Shown: one piece after another, positions 33,543 to 42,170 of the stretch
Layout of the letters: each line of letters begins with the position of its first letter
Position numbering within the stretch: the stretch's first letter is position 1
Origin: Hyphomonas sp.
GTDB taxonomy: Bacteria; Pseudomonadota; Alphaproteobacteria; Caulobacterales; Hyphomonadaceae
Length of the DNA stretch: 46,404 nucleotides
Direction of reading: 5' to 3'
Assembly (NCBI GenBank): GCA_020638455.1
Contig: JACKIK010000008.1
Span: 1-46,404 of the forward strand
Translations under genes and position numbers: made by a program
Notes under the pieces: generated by a model
Database searches by the model: none
The model's input: only the letters and a program-made list of their open reading frames with translations
Told to the model about the DNA's origin: nothing

Positions 33543-34991
33543 CTAGGCGAACCAGACGGGCGGACGGCGCCCCGCCCAGGGCCTCGCCTCTTCCAGCTGC
33601 CCGGCGAGGCGGAACAGCAGGCTTTCCGAACCGAGCCGGCCGCCGAACATCATGCCGATCGGCAAGCCGCCGGGCGCCTCGTCGGTCGGATCGGTCCAGT
33701 GCAACGGCACGGACATCGCCGGGCAGCCGGTCTGGTTGAAGATCGGGCAATGCGCGCCGAAGCCGGCGATTGCCTTGCCCATCGCTTCGCCGTCCTGCGC
33801 CAGCGACATGGTGCCGAGCTTGTCGGGCGCGCGGTGCGTGACCGGGGACAGCGTCAGGTCGAACCCGCCATCGTCGAGGAACTGCTCGTAGGTGATCGCG
33901 GCGGCGTTGAACAGGTTGTTCGCCCGCGCGAGCTCCACCATCGGCACCGTGCGGCCGAGCCTCGCCATGGAGGCCGTGATCGGCTCCATCTCGTCGTCGC
34001 GGATCGCCCGGCCCAGCATGGCGCCGCGATCGTCGAAGGCAGCTGCAATGTTGGCGGAGATTGTGAACAGCGCGTATTTGCCGAGCGCTTCGCCGTCGAG
34101 ATCTGGCCCGGCCTCCACCACTTCATGGCCAAGGTCCTGCAGCAGCTTCGCGGTTGCCATCAGGCCGGCCTCGGCGTCCGCGTCCGGCATGCTGCCGTTT
34201 GGTGCCTTGCGCCAGAGCGCGATCTTCAGCTTGCCGGGAGCGCGCGTGACTTCCTCGAGATAGGGGCGTTCGGGCGGCGGCGCGATGTAGCGGCTGCCGG
34301 TTTCACGGCCGTGGCTCACGTCCAGCAGGGCGGCGCTGTCCCGCACGCTGCGGCTGACCGCATGCACGGTGGACATGCCATTCCAGCCCTCGGTCCGGCC
34401 GGGCCCCATGGGCACCCGGCCGCGCGACGGCTTGATCCCGAACAGGCCCGTGCACGAAGCCGGAATGCGGATCGACCCGCCGCCATCGCTGGCATGCGCC
34501 AGCGGAAGGACACCGGAGGCCACCGTGGCGCTCGCCCCGCCGGAGGAGCCGCCGGACGTGCGTGTCACGTCCCACGGATTGCGCGTTTGTCCGTACAGGG
34601 TGGATTCGGTTGTGGTGGTGAGGCCGTATTCCGGGCTGGTGGTCTGGCCGAAGAAGACGAGCCCCGCCTTGCGGTAGCGTCCGGTCAGCACCGAGTCCCG
34701 GCTTGCGACGTAGCCCTTCCATGCGACGGACCCGTTGGTGAGGGGCGCACCGGTCACCTCGACAGCAAGGTCCTTGGTGACGAATGGCACGCCGGCGAAA
34801 GGGCCGTCGCCGGTGCCGGCGTCCAGCTGTTTCTCCGCCATTTCCGGATAGAGCGCCGAAAAGCAGTTCAGCTCGGCTTGCGCCTTCTCCGCCCTGCCAA
34901 GGGCCTCGGCGAGCAATTCGCGCGCACTCACCTGGCGCGTGCGGACGAGCTCTGCCAGTCCAAGCGCATCGTATTCCGTGTAGTCTTTCAT
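33543..34991 (-). CDS. Amidase signature family protein
   Basis: This 482-residue enzyme has the Ser-cisSer-Lys triad of the amidase signature family: Lys-73 in PFVTKDLAVE, the glycine/serine-rich TSGGSSGGASATVASG (residues 145-160) with the cis-serine, and the nucleophile Ser-173 in DGGGSIRIPAS. It hydrolyses an amide or ester bond of unknown identity; GatA is unlikely without gatB or gatC nearby. ATG 34991 is chosen because GGGAGG sits 6-7 bases upstream and the family N-terminus starts there. It is a single gene with the GFA-family gene downstream. Confidence 0.92.
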   Translation of the reverse strand: MKDYTEYDALGLAELVRTRQVSARELLAEALGRAEKAQAELNCFSALYPEMAEKQLDAGTGDGPFAGVPFVTKDLAVEVTGAPLTNGSVAWKGYVASRDSVLTGRYRKAGLVFFGQTTSPEYGLTTTTESTLYGQTRNPWDVTRTSGGSSGGASATVASGVLPLAHASDGGGSIRIPASCTGLFGIKPSRGRVPMGPGRTEGWNGMSTVHAVSRSVRDSAALLDVSHGRETGSRYIAPPPERPYLEEVTRAPGKLKIALWRKAPNGSMPDADAEAGLMATAKLLQDLGHEVVEAGPDLDGEALGKYALFTISANIAAAFDDRGAMLGRAIRDDEMEPITASMARLGRTVPMVELARANNLFNAAAITYEQFLDDGGFDLTLSPVTHRAPDKLGTMSLAQDGEAMGKAIAGFGAHCPIFNQTGCPAMSVPLHWTDPTDEAPGGLPIGMMFGGRLGSESLLFRLAGQLEEARPWAGRRPPVWFA

Positions 34992-35047
34992 CGTGCCTCC
35001 CTTTCCCGGCCAGTTTGGAACGCCGGACACAGAAAGGGAAGAGCGGC

Positions 35048-35605
35048 CTAGTCGTCCGGCCCCATCATGCCGGGACCGCCGGGCGGCCCGTCATCGGGGC
35101 CTTCGCGGCGCTCGTGCCGGATCAGGACCCGTTCGCGCCGGGACGGACCGCCGGGACCGAACGTCCCCGGCCCGCGCTCCAGCATTTCGCCAATCCGCAT
35201 GCGTTCGTCGACAGGCAGCGTCGCGAACTGCTCGATCATCTGCTCGTGCATGGCCGAATGGACCGACTCGTCCGCGGCGCGCAGCCTTGCGAACGCTGCG
35301 CGGACCGCATCCGCATCATAGGGATCCGTGGCCAGCGCATCGCCCAGCGCCTTGCGCGCCGCGGCCCGCTCGGAGCGCTGCTCTTTCGAGGAATCATAGG
35401 CGCCGCGCATGATCAGTCCGATCTTCGCCCGTTCGCCGTTGCTGGCCACCCATTCCGGCTCACGGCGATCGAACTGCGGCTCGGGGCCGCGCGGGGCACG
35501 CAGCACCATGCCGGCGACCAGGCCGACCAGCATCATGTTCGCCATCAGCGACAGGACCAGCCAGAACGGCACGTGGCGCGGTCGCCTGGAGGGTGTCTCG
35601 CTCAT
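35048..35605 (-). CDS. Periplasmic metal-sensor-like protein (CnrX/Spy-type helical)
   Basis: This 185-residue protein has one N-terminal membrane anchor (about residues 13-35, FWLVLSLMANMMLVGLVAGMV). A charged helical periplasmic domain follows (about 45-140), with RGAYDSSKEQRSERAAARKALG and LRAADESVHSAMHEQMIEQFATLP, like the CnrX/ZraP/Spy helical-hairpin proteins. The Gly/Pro/Met-rich tail ends GGPGMMGPDD. Methionines and histidines in the domain could bind metal (inference). Its ATG overlaps the stop of the putative anti-sigma gene, so sigma factor, anti-sigma and this protein form a tightly coupled operon. It plausibly senses a periplasmic signal for the sigma factor. Confidence 0.75.
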   Translation of the reverse strand: MSETPSRRPRHVPFWLVLSLMANMMLVGLVAGMVLRAPRGPEPQFDRREPEWVASNGERAKIGLIMRGAYDSSKEQRSERAAARKALGDALATDPYDADAVRAAFARLRAADESVHSAMHEQMIEQFATLPVDERMRIGEMLERGPGTFGPGGPSRRERVLIRHERREGPDDGPPGGPGMMGPDD

Positions 35606-36066
35606 TCCATGCCCTCATTGATCAGGGAGTAATCGTCAAAGCCCAGCGCGGCATACATCACCGTATCCGCGTCATCCGTTGAGGCCGTCGCCATGCTGGC
35701 CGGCACCGATACGTTGACGCCGATCAGCAGGCCCATGGCGAGCGAGGCGACAGCGCCGGCCGGTATCCAGTTCGGCAGGCGTCCGAACAGGCGCCCGCGC
35801 AGGCCCGTCGCGGCAGGCTTCGGCGCCTGTGGCGCTGCGGCAAGGATCGAGGCGCGCAACGCCTCCGGCATGGCCGGCTCCGGCAGGCGCGCCAGCATCG
35901 TGTCGAGCGAACGGGCCTGTTCAAGCGCCGCGGCAAACAGGCCGGGCGCTTCGGCAAGGCGCTTGCGGACCGCGTCCCGTTCCGCCTCGGGAAAAGCATG
36001 GGGGTCGGCGCCATAGGCGTCGATCAGTTCGAAAATCCGCTCGTCGGTCATGTCATGCCTGTTCAT
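35602..36066 (-). CDS. Putative membrane anti-sigma factor
   Basis: This 154-residue protein has a cytoplasmic N-terminal helical part (about residues 1-95, MTDERIFELIDAYGADPHAF...), one membrane segment (about 100-120, WIPAGAVASLAMGLLIGVNV) and a short periplasmic tail ending DDYSLINEGME. Position directly after an ECF sigma gene with an ATGA overlap, one-TM topology and size fit an anti-sigma factor, although no zinc-binding HxxxCxxC motif is present. It would hold the sigma factor at the membrane until a periplasmic signal releases it. The neighbouring CnrX/Spy-like protein is the likely sensor partner. Function is inferred from context. Confidence 0.72.
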   Translation of the reverse strand: MNRHDMTDERIFELIDAYGADPHAFPEAERDAVRKRLAEAPGLFAAALEQARSLDTMLARLPEPAMPEALRASILAAAPQAPKPAATGLRGRLFGRLPNWIPAGAVASLAMGLLIGVNVSVPASMATASTDDADTVMYAALGFDDYSLINEGME

Positions 36067-36605
36067 GCCACACTCCGTTCGGCCAGCGTCGTCCGCAGGG
36101 TGCGACGGGCCCTTGCCAGGAGGCTTTCCAGCGCCTCCTCGCTTGTTTCCATGATACTCGCCGCCTCGGCCTGCGAATGCCCCTGCAGGGCACAGAGCGT
36201 GATGGCGGCGGCCTGCCGTTCGGGCAGGTCAGCAATTGCAGCCTCGATCGCGCGTACGCGCTCGCCCTGCGCCAGCTGCTCCGGCGGCGTCGGCGCCGGG
36301 TCTGCCAAGTCCGGCAGCTCGCCCGGCAGGTCCTCCCGCCGTTTGCGAAGGATATCGTAGCAGAGGTTCAGCGCGACACGGTGGAGCCAGGTCGAGAACT
36401 TCGCCCTCGGTTCCCAGTCCGGCAGGGCCTTCCAGGCCCGGAGGAATGTTTCCTGTGTCACGTCTTCTGCTTCCGTTCGGTCGCCCAGCATGCGGGTTGC
36501 CAGGCCAATTATCCCCGGGGAGTAGCGATCCACGAGCCAGGCGGCGGCAGACGGATCGCCCGCCGCCGCCCGCGTGATCTGGTCGAGGTCCGATGTGAAG
36601 GCCAC
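36063..36605 (-). CDS. ECF-type RNA polymerase sigma factor
   Basis: This 180-residue sigma factor has region 2 (about residues 22-90, containing LATRMLGDRTEAEDVTQETF and FSTWLHRVALNLCYDILRKR) and region 4 (about 120-172, IEAAIADLPERQAAAITLCA followed by the helix-turn-helix GHSQAEAASIMETSEEALES). It has no region 1 or 3, as in ECF (group 4) factors. The start appears to be GTG 36605. It heads an operon with overlapping putative anti-sigma and sensor genes, and lies 115 bases downstream of an EF-hand protein gene on the same strand. The target promoters cannot be read from the window; a long inverted repeat precedes it. Confidence 0.93.
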   Translation of the reverse strand: MAFTSDLDQITRAAAGDPSAAAWLVDRYSPGIIGLATRMLGDRTEAEDVTQETFLRAWKALPDWEPRAKFSTWLHRVALNLCYDILRKRREDLPGELPDLADPAPTPPEQLAQGERVRAIEAAIADLPERQAAAITLCALQGHSQAEAASIMETSEEALESLLARARRTLRTTLAERSVA

Positions 36606-36626
36606 GAAGCGGAGCTTACTCCAGTC

Positions 36627-36699
36627 GGGACCGAATGCACGTGGTCATTGCTCAGCGGGGTCAGGGTGAGGGGGCGACCACCTGTGTGCATCCGGTCCC
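36627..36699 (-). repeat. Inverted repeat between EF-hand and sigma-factor genes
   Basis: Left arm GGGACCGAATGCACGTGGTC (36627-36646) and right arm 36676-36699 (complement GGGACCGGATGCAC followed by ACAGGTGGTC) match over most of their length, with one substitution and a four-base insertion. The 29-base loop contains GGGTCAGGGTGAGGGGG, similar in style to the element at 7602-7752. It may be a REP-like element, a terminator of the EF-hand gene without a T-tract, or a leader structure of the sigma-factor mRNA. Confidence 0.6.
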
Positions 36700-36720
36700 T
36701 GTCTCAGGGGTGTGCGGGCA

Positions 36721-37230
36721 CTAGTTGTCGTCGGGCGTCGCCGGCTTGTCCTTCTCGATCCACTTGTAGCGGCGGACTTCCTTGCGCATCATCGGGCCGT
36801 CCTCGAATTCCTCGATCATGACGACGCCGTCGCCGTCATCGTCCATGCGGTCGAACATCGGCATCGGGCGGTCCTCGAATTCTTCCTTGCTGACCGTGCC
36901 ATTGCCGTCGGCATCGAGGCGGGCGAACATTTTCGCCTGCATCTTGGCGCGCATTTCGGCCTTCTTCATTTCGTGGTGGGCGACGATTTCGTCCTGGCTG
37001 AGGACGCCGTCGTGATTGGTGTCGATCTCGGCGAACATGGCTTCGCGATGTGCCTTGATCTCGTCCTTGGAGATCGCGCCGTCGCCATTGGTGTCGAGTT
37101 CAGCGGGATCCGGCCGCATCATGTCCGGGCCGGGGCCACCGCCGCGCTGGCCGGGGCCGTGCGCCGAAGCGGGAAGTGCAACGGCCGCAATGGCGGCCAG
37201 GGATGCAGCTGCGAGAAGAATGCGTTTCAT
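36721..37230 (-). CDS. Exported EF-hand calcium-binding protein
   Basis: This 169-residue protein has a signal peptide (about residues 1-22, ending ALPASA), a Gly/His-rich segment, and four EF-hand loops: DTNGDGAISKDE, DTNHDGVLSQDE, DADGNGTVSKEE and DDDGDGVVMIEE, each with Asp/Asn at the calcium positions and Glu at position 12. It probably binds calcium in the periplasm. ATG 37230 follows AAGGAG. It is on the same strand as, and just upstream of, the ECF sigma operon, which suggests calcium or another divalent metal could be part of the signal (inference). No enzymatic domain is present. Confidence 0.92.
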   Translation of the reverse strand: MKRILLAAASLAAIAAVALPASAHGPGQRGGGPGPDMMRPDPAELDTNGDGAISKDEIKAHREAMFAEIDTNHDGVLSQDEIVAHHEMKKAEMRAKMQAKMFARLDADGNGTVSKEEFEDRPMPMFDRMDDDGDGVVMIEEFEDGPMMRKEVRRYKWIEKDKPATPDDN

Positions 37231-37285
37231 CGGGGGAACTCCTTTTGACTGATGGGGGGCCATCACAGAGTTCAACGCACAAGGC

Positions 37286-40018
37286 TCAGCCTTCCGTCGC
37301 GTCGAGGTGCAGTTTTTTCACAGCGATGTCATGAACCTTTGTTTTTGTTGCGGATAATTTATCCTCGAGATCGTCGAACCTCTCCAGCCCGACGGCGCGG
37401 CAGAGGCGGTCGCGCAGGCCTGCTGGCATCGCCTCACTGCGCGTCTCCGTGCCGATGGCGAGGCGCTGGACCTGCTGCAGGGCCTGCAGGAGTTGCAGGC
37501 CGCTGGAAAGCGTCGCACGGGTTTCCGGGTCGAACGACACCGCGGCGATCGCGTCCAGCGTCGCCGAGCGGATCAGGGCCGGGTCGCCGGCCAGCAGCAT
37601 TTCCTGCTGGACCACGAATTCGACGTCGATCAGGCCGCCCTCTGCGGTCTTCAGGTCCCAGAGGCCTTCGCCCGGTTTCTCGCGGTAGAGCCGCTGGCGC
37701 ATGTCGGTGATGTCGGCCCGGATGGCCTGCGTGCCGGTGACTGCTGCGCCGGCGTCCGTGACCGGAGTGTCGGTATCCGTGATCCTGGCGCGGTGCGTGA
37801 TGGCGTCTGCGGCGATCCTCATGACCGCCTTGCCGAGATCCGGATCACCCGCCACGGGACGCAGGCGCGTCAGCGCCATATGCTCCCAGGTCCAGGCCTC
37901 CTTGTTCTGGTACGACTCGAAAGCCGGCAGGCTGACCGCGACCGGCCCTGCCCGCCCGGACGGCCGCAGGCGCATGTCGACTTCGTAGAGCGCGCCTTCG
38001 GCGGTCGGCGCGGTGAGTGCTGTGATCAGGCGCTGGGTGAAGCGCGTGTACCAGGTCTGCGCCTCCAGCGGGTCGGCATCGTAGATGACGATGATGTCGA
38101 GGTCCGAGCCGGCGGTGAGTTCGGCGCCGCCGAGTTTGCCCATGGCGAACACGGCCCAGCGGCCCGGCTGAGGCCCGTTGCGCCGCTCGGTCTCGTGCAC
38201 GGCGGCGGCGGCCATTTCGCGGATCGTCTCGTCGGCGAGGTCGGTCCAGTGCCGGGCGGCGTCCGAGGCGGGGATCAGTCCGTGCAGGAGGCGGTGGCCG
38301 ACGAGGAAGCTCTGCTCGCGATGATAGCGGCGCCAGAGGTCGAGTGCCGTGTCGAAGTCGGTTTCGGCGCCGATCGACGGCCGCGGCGGCGCCTGGCCGG
38401 AGACGAGCGCCTCCAGCAGGTTGGGCCGGCGCGAAAGGATTTCGGCAAGCCGCGGCGCGAGCGCCAGCGTGGCGACGAGATCGTCCAGCAGGTCCGGCTC
38501 CGCCATCAGCATGGACAGGGTCTGCACGCCGGACGACAGCCCCTCGAAGAAGCGGGAGAACCAGCGGAACGCCTCGTCAGGCTCACCGCTCTTGCCCATG
38601 TCTTCGAGCAGGCGTGGCAGGATGGCGGTCAGCAGTTCCCGTCCCCGCGCCGTCCGCGTTGCCGGCACGCGGCCGCGGTGCCAGTTGCGGATCGTATCGA
38701 TGGCGGCACTCGGATTGCTGAAGCCGAGCCCTGAAAGTGTCTCGACCGTACCCGGATCATCGTCGACGCCGGTGAAGACCAGGTTGCCGAGCGGACTCTG
38801 CTGCACCGCGCGGTCCTCGGCAGCGAAGAGGGCATCGTAGGCCGCCTGCACGATGCGCCGCGTCTCAAGCAGGTCGCGGTCGAATTCTGCAAGATTGCCG
38901 TAGCCACTGAGAAAGGCCACGGACTCGCGCTCGGTCGGATCGGACGGGACGGTATGTGTCTGCGCGTCATTTCGCATCTGGATCCGGTGCTCGACCGCAC
39001 GAAGCTGGCGGTAAGCTTCGGAGAGGTCACCCGCGGTGTCATTGGAGATGACACCCCAGAGGCGCAGCGCCTCCATGGCGCCGAGCGTTGTATTGTCGCG
39101 AAGTTCCGGCCGCCGCCCGCCCAGGATGAGCTGCTGGGTCTGGACGAAGAACTCGATCTCCCGGATACCGCCCGGCCCGAGCTTGATGTCCGGACCCGGA
39201 ATATCGAACGCCTTTGCCCCGGCCTTTGTATTGATCATCCGCTTGATCGCCTGGATGTCGCCGATCGCCCAGTAATCGAGGTGACGGCGCCAGACATAGG
39301 GCTGAAGGCGCTGCAGGAAGCGCTTGCCGGCCCCGATATCGCCGGCAGCCGCGCGCCCCTTGATCCAGACCATGCGCTCCCAGTTCTGGCCGACGCTCTC
39401 ATAGTAGATCTCCGCCATCGCCGTGGAGACGGCGAGCGGCGTGGACGACGGGTCCGGGCGGAGGCGCAGATCGGTGCGGAAGACATAGCCGTCTTCCGTC
39501 ATCTCGTCGAAAATGCGCACGATATCCCGCGCGACGCGCTGCGCCGCCTCACCGGGCGACCGTTCTCCGCCGTCGAACGTGTCCGGATCGTAGAAGATGC
39601 AGAAGTCGATATCGCTGGAGTAGTTGAGCTCGAACGCGCCCATCTTGCCGAGCGCGATGGCGAATATGCCGGCGCCGGAGAGGCCGTAATGGTCGAGCGC
39701 CACTTTTAGGGCCGTATCGACGCATTCGCAGGCAAGTTCGGTGAGGACGAGGGTCACGTCCATGACGTCCAGCGTCCCGGACAGGTCGTCGCCTGCAAGC
39801 GACAGGTGCGTCGCCTGCTTGGCGCGGCGCAGCACGCGCATGGCCTCCTCGTAGGGGACCTCCTTCCGCTTCGCCAGCATGCGAACCGTCTCGATCGCCT
39901 CGCGCCAGCCTTCGTCGTCAAGCTCCCGGCCGGCAAGGCGCCTCAGATAAGGCGCGTGGTCGAACGCTGCGGCGAGGGCGGCATCGGGCGTAGCGGCGAC
40001 GGGCTTCACATTCAGCAT
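37286..40018 (-). CDS. glnE: Bifunctional glutamine synthetase adenylyltransferase/adenylyl-removing enzyme
   Basis: This 910-residue protein has the two nucleotidyltransferase domains of GlnE. The N-terminal (adenylyl-removing) motif reads MGAFELNYSSDIDFCIFYDP (about residues 148-167), the C-terminal (adenylylating) one MGKLGGAELTAGSDLDIIVI (about 635-655). It adjusts glutamine synthetase activity to nitrogen status under PII control. Length is close to normal. Between ITHRAR and TQAIRADITDM there is an extra Thr/Asp-rich stretch (TDTDTPVTDAG) that looks inserted and shares a DNA repeat with an unrelated gene at 27443. It follows the sensor kinase by 7 bases and probably belongs to that operon. 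Confidence 0.96.
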   Translation of the reverse strand: MLNVKPVAATPDAALAAAFDHAPYLRRLAGRELDDEGWREAIETVRMLAKRKEVPYEEAMRVLRRAKQATHLSLAGDDLSGTLDVMDVTLVLTELACECVDTALKVALDHYGLSGAGIFAIALGKMGAFELNYSSDIDFCIFYDPDTFDGGERSPGEAAQRVARDIVRIFDEMTEDGYVFRTDLRLRPDPSSTPLAVSTAMAEIYYESVGQNWERMVWIKGRAAAGDIGAGKRFLQRLQPYVWRRHLDYWAIGDIQAIKRMINTKAGAKAFDIPGPDIKLGPGGIREIEFFVQTQQLILGGRRPELRDNTTLGAMEALRLWGVISNDTAGDLSEAYRQLRAVEHRIQMRNDAQTHTVPSDPTERESVAFLSGYGNLAEFDRDLLETRRIVQAAYDALFAAEDRAVQQSPLGNLVFTGVDDDPGTVETLSGLGFSNPSAAIDTIRNWHRGRVPATRTARGRELLTAILPRLLEDMGKSGEPDEAFRWFSRFFEGLSSGVQTLSMLMAEPDLLDDLVATLALAPRLAEILSRRPNLLEALVSGQAPPRPSIGAETDFDTALDLWRRYHREQSFLVGHRLLHGLIPASDAARHWTDLADETIREMAAAAVHETERRNGPQPGRWAVFAMGKLGGAELTAGSDLDIIVIYDADPLEAQTWYTRFTQRLITALTAPTAEGALYEVDMRLRPSGRAGPVAVSLPAFESYQNKEAWTWEHMALTRLRPVAGDPDLGKAVMRIAADAITHRARITDTDTPVTDAGAAVTGTQAIRADITDMRQRLYREKPGEGLWDLKTAEGGLIDVEFVVQQEMLLAGDPALIRSATLDAIAAVSFDPETRATLSSGLQLLQALQQVQRLAIGTETRSEAMPAGLRDRLCRAVGLERFDDLEDKLSATKTKVHDIAVKKLHLDATEG
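37767..37784 (-). repeat. Copy B of the short dispersed in-frame repeat, within glnE
   Basis: The coding-strand 18-mer GATCACGGATACCGACAC encodes ITDTDT within GlnE. It differs from the copy at 27443-27460 at one position. Flanking bases (TCACG about 7 bases downstream) are also shared. Confidence 0.7.
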
Positions 40019-40025
40019 ACGGAGC

Positions 40026-41426
40026 CTATGTTCTCGACAGCCGCAGCGTCGCCTTGAGGCCCGGTGCTTCGGGCGGGCCGCTGCCGTCCGCGAGGATCAG
40101 CTTGCCGCCGTGCATTTCAGCAACGGAGTCGACGAGCGCGAGGCCGAGGCCGCTGCCCGGCTGGGTGCGGGCGGAGTCCATGCGCTGGAAACGCTGGACG
40201 ACGCGCTCACGCGAGCCGGCCGGGATGCCGGGGCCGGTGTCGAGTACGGTCAGGTCCACCGTGCCGTCCGGCCCGCGTGCCACGGTGAGCCGGATCGTGC
40301 CGCCCTTCGGCGTGTACTTGACCGCATTGTCGAGCAGGTTCGACAGCGCCTGCCCGATCAGGTCCCGGTCTCCCAGGACGGTGAGGTGCCGGGCGATCTG
40401 GCTCTGGAATGTGAGGTCGGCCTCGTCGCAGGCGGGTTCAAACAGTTCGGCGAGTTCTTCGGCGAGCTCGCTGACATCCATCCGCACACGCTCGCCCTCA
40501 GCACCGGCTTCGAGGCGTGCAAGGCGCAGGATGGCGTTGAACGTGTCGAGCACGCGGTCGACTTCTTCCACCGTCTCGCCCAGTGTCGCTTCGGCGCTTT
40601 CGCGGGTCATCGGCTCGGACAGCGCGATTTCGAGCCGGTTGCGAAGGCGCGAGAGCGGCGAGCGCAGATCGTGCGCAATGGCATTGCCGGTGTTGCGGGT
40701 GGATTCGATCAGCTTCTCGAGCTGGTCGAGCATGGCGTTGATGCGCTGGCCGAGGCGGTCGAATTCGTCGCCGGACCCGCGCACGGGCACACGCCGGCCG
40801 AGTTCGCCGCCCATCACGGCCTCTGCCGTATGCGCCAGTTCGTCAGCCCGCCGGGCGGCGCCGCGCGATATCACGAGACCGCCGAGCAGCGACAGGACGA
40901 GGCCGATGGGCGCGGCGATGAAGATTGCCCGCTGGATGCGGCCGACGATGGCTGTCTGCTGGGCGGTGTCGAAGGCGACGAGCAGCGCGCCGCCATTGTC
41001 GCGCAGGCGCACGATGCGCCCGGCCATGGGATGGACGACTTCGGTGCCGTCCGGCTCGGCCTGGTTGACGTCGAAATAGACGGTCTGGACGTCGAGCTCC
41101 GGGTTCCAGTCCGGCATACGCAGGAAGTGGCCGACGATCTTCCGGCCGGAGGAATCCTCGAGGTAGTAGTAGAACGTCGAGCCGTTGCGCGTCATCCGCT
41201 CGAGAACGGACTGGCTGAGGCGTTCCATGCCGCCGGTGAAGTAGGCATTGCCGAGCTGTTCGAACTCAAGGTCCATGCGCCGGTCGGCCTCGGCGCGGAT
41301 GTAGTACACCGTCGAGTAATAGAGGTAGATCAGCAGCGCCCCGGAGAACGCCGCAAACATGGCGCTGTAGAGCAGCGCCAGTTTGAACGTGGTCGTCCTC
41401 AGAAAGGTCGGAACGGCGAGCTTCAT
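40026..41426 (-). CDS. Membrane sensor histidine kinase
   Basis: This 466-residue kinase has two membrane segments (about residues 14-36 and 166-187) bounding a periplasmic sensor domain of about 130 residues, a HAMP linker (about 188-240), a HisKA dimerisation domain with phospho-accepting His-252 in AIAHDLRSPLSRLR, and a HATPase domain with N (SNLLDNAVKYTP), G1 (DTGPGIP) and G2 (GSGLGLALVD) boxes. It forms a two-component system with the response regulator gene 33 bases upstream. The signal is unknown. The position between degP and glnE is conserved in Alphaproteobacteria as I recall, and a periplasmic-stress role is likely by association. Confidence 0.95.
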   Translation of the reverse strand: MKLAVPTFLRTTTFKLALLYSAMFAAFSGALLIYLYYSTVYYIRAEADRRMDLEFEQLGNAYFTGGMERLSQSVLERMTRNGSTFYYYLEDSSGRKIVGHFLRMPDWNPELDVQTVYFDVNQAEPDGTEVVHPMAGRIVRLRDNGGALLVAFDTAQQTAIVGRIQRAIFIAAPIGLVLSLLGGLVISRGAARRADELAHTAEAVMGGELGRRVPVRGSGDEFDRLGQRINAMLDQLEKLIESTRNTGNAIAHDLRSPLSRLRNRLEIALSEPMTRESAEATLGETVEEVDRVLDTFNAILRLARLEAGAEGERVRMDVSELAEELAELFEPACDEADLTFQSQIARHLTVLGDRDLIGQALSNLLDNAVKYTPKGGTIRLTVARGPDGTVDLTVLDTGPGIPAGSRERVVQRFQRMDSARTQPGSGLGLALVDSVAEMHGGKLILADGSGPPEAPGLKATLRLSRT

Positions 41427-41459
41427 GGCCCGCTAGGTGCCAGCCGCCCGCCCGTCCGT

Positions 41460-42134
41460 CTAGCCCTGCAGGCGGTATCCGGCGCCGCGGACCGTGTGCA
41501 GCAGCGGCTCCTCGAATTCCTTGTCGATCTTGGCGCGCAGGCGCGAGACGTGCACGTCGATGACATTGGTCTGCGGGTCGAAATTATAGTCCCAGACCTT
41601 TTCGAGCAGCATGGTGCGCGTGACGACCTGGCCGGCATGTCGCATCAGGTATTCGAGCAGGCGGAATTCCCGCGGCTGCAGGTCGATTTTCTGCCCGGCG
41701 CGCGTGACCTTGCGGGTCAGCAGGTTCATTTCGAGATCGCCGGCCTTGAGGACCGTGACGGGCGCCTCCTGCGCAGGCTGGCGCCGGCCGAGCGCCTCGA
41801 CCCGCGCCGCCAGCTCCGCCGGGGCGAAGGGCTTGGCGAGATAGTCCTCGGCGCCGGCCTTCAGGCCCTGCACCTTGTTCTGCACATCGCCCAGCGCCGA
41901 CAGGAACAGGGCGGGCGTGGTGCCGCCGGCATCCCGGAACTCGCGCACCAGGGTCAGCCCGTCCTTCTCCGGCAGCATGCGGTCGACCACCATGGCGTCG
42001 AAGTCTTCCAACCGCGCCTTTTCGAGGCCCCGCTCGCCATCGGCGGCGGTGTCCACCGAGTGGCCGGCCTCGACCAGCACCTTCTCGATGAAGCGCGCCA
42101 TCTCGGCATCATCCTCGATCACCAGAACGCGCAT
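41460..42134 (-). CDS. OmpR/PhoB-family response regulator
   Basis: This 224-residue protein has a receiver domain (about residues 1-115) with acidic pocket EDD at 7-9, phospho-acceptor Asp-51 in MVVDRMLPEKDG, and Lys in YLAKPFAPAEL, followed by a winged-helix DNA-binding domain (about 125-222; LQPREFRLLEYLMRHAGQVVT, VDVHVSRLRAKID-like). It acts with the adjacent kinase. ATG 42134 was chosen because GGAGGAG lies 6 bases upstream; an earlier in-frame ATG at 42164 would place that ribosome-binding site inside the coding region. It follows degP by 36 bases, and degP may be a target: dyads stand before it. Confidence 0.96.
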   Translation of the reverse strand: MRVLVIEDDAEMARFIEKVLVEAGHSVDTAADGERGLEKARLEDFDAMVVDRMLPEKDGLTLVREFRDAGGTTPALFLSALGDVQNKVQGLKAGAEDYLAKPFAPAELAARVEALGRRQPAQEAPVTVLKAGDLEMNLLTRKVTRAGQKIDLQPREFRLLEYLMRHAGQVVTRTMLLEKVWDYNFDPQTNVIDVHVSRLRAKIDKEFEEPLLHTVRGAGYRLQG

Positions 42135-42170
42135 GGCATTCTCCTCCGCCGTCATTGCGATCATGGCAGC

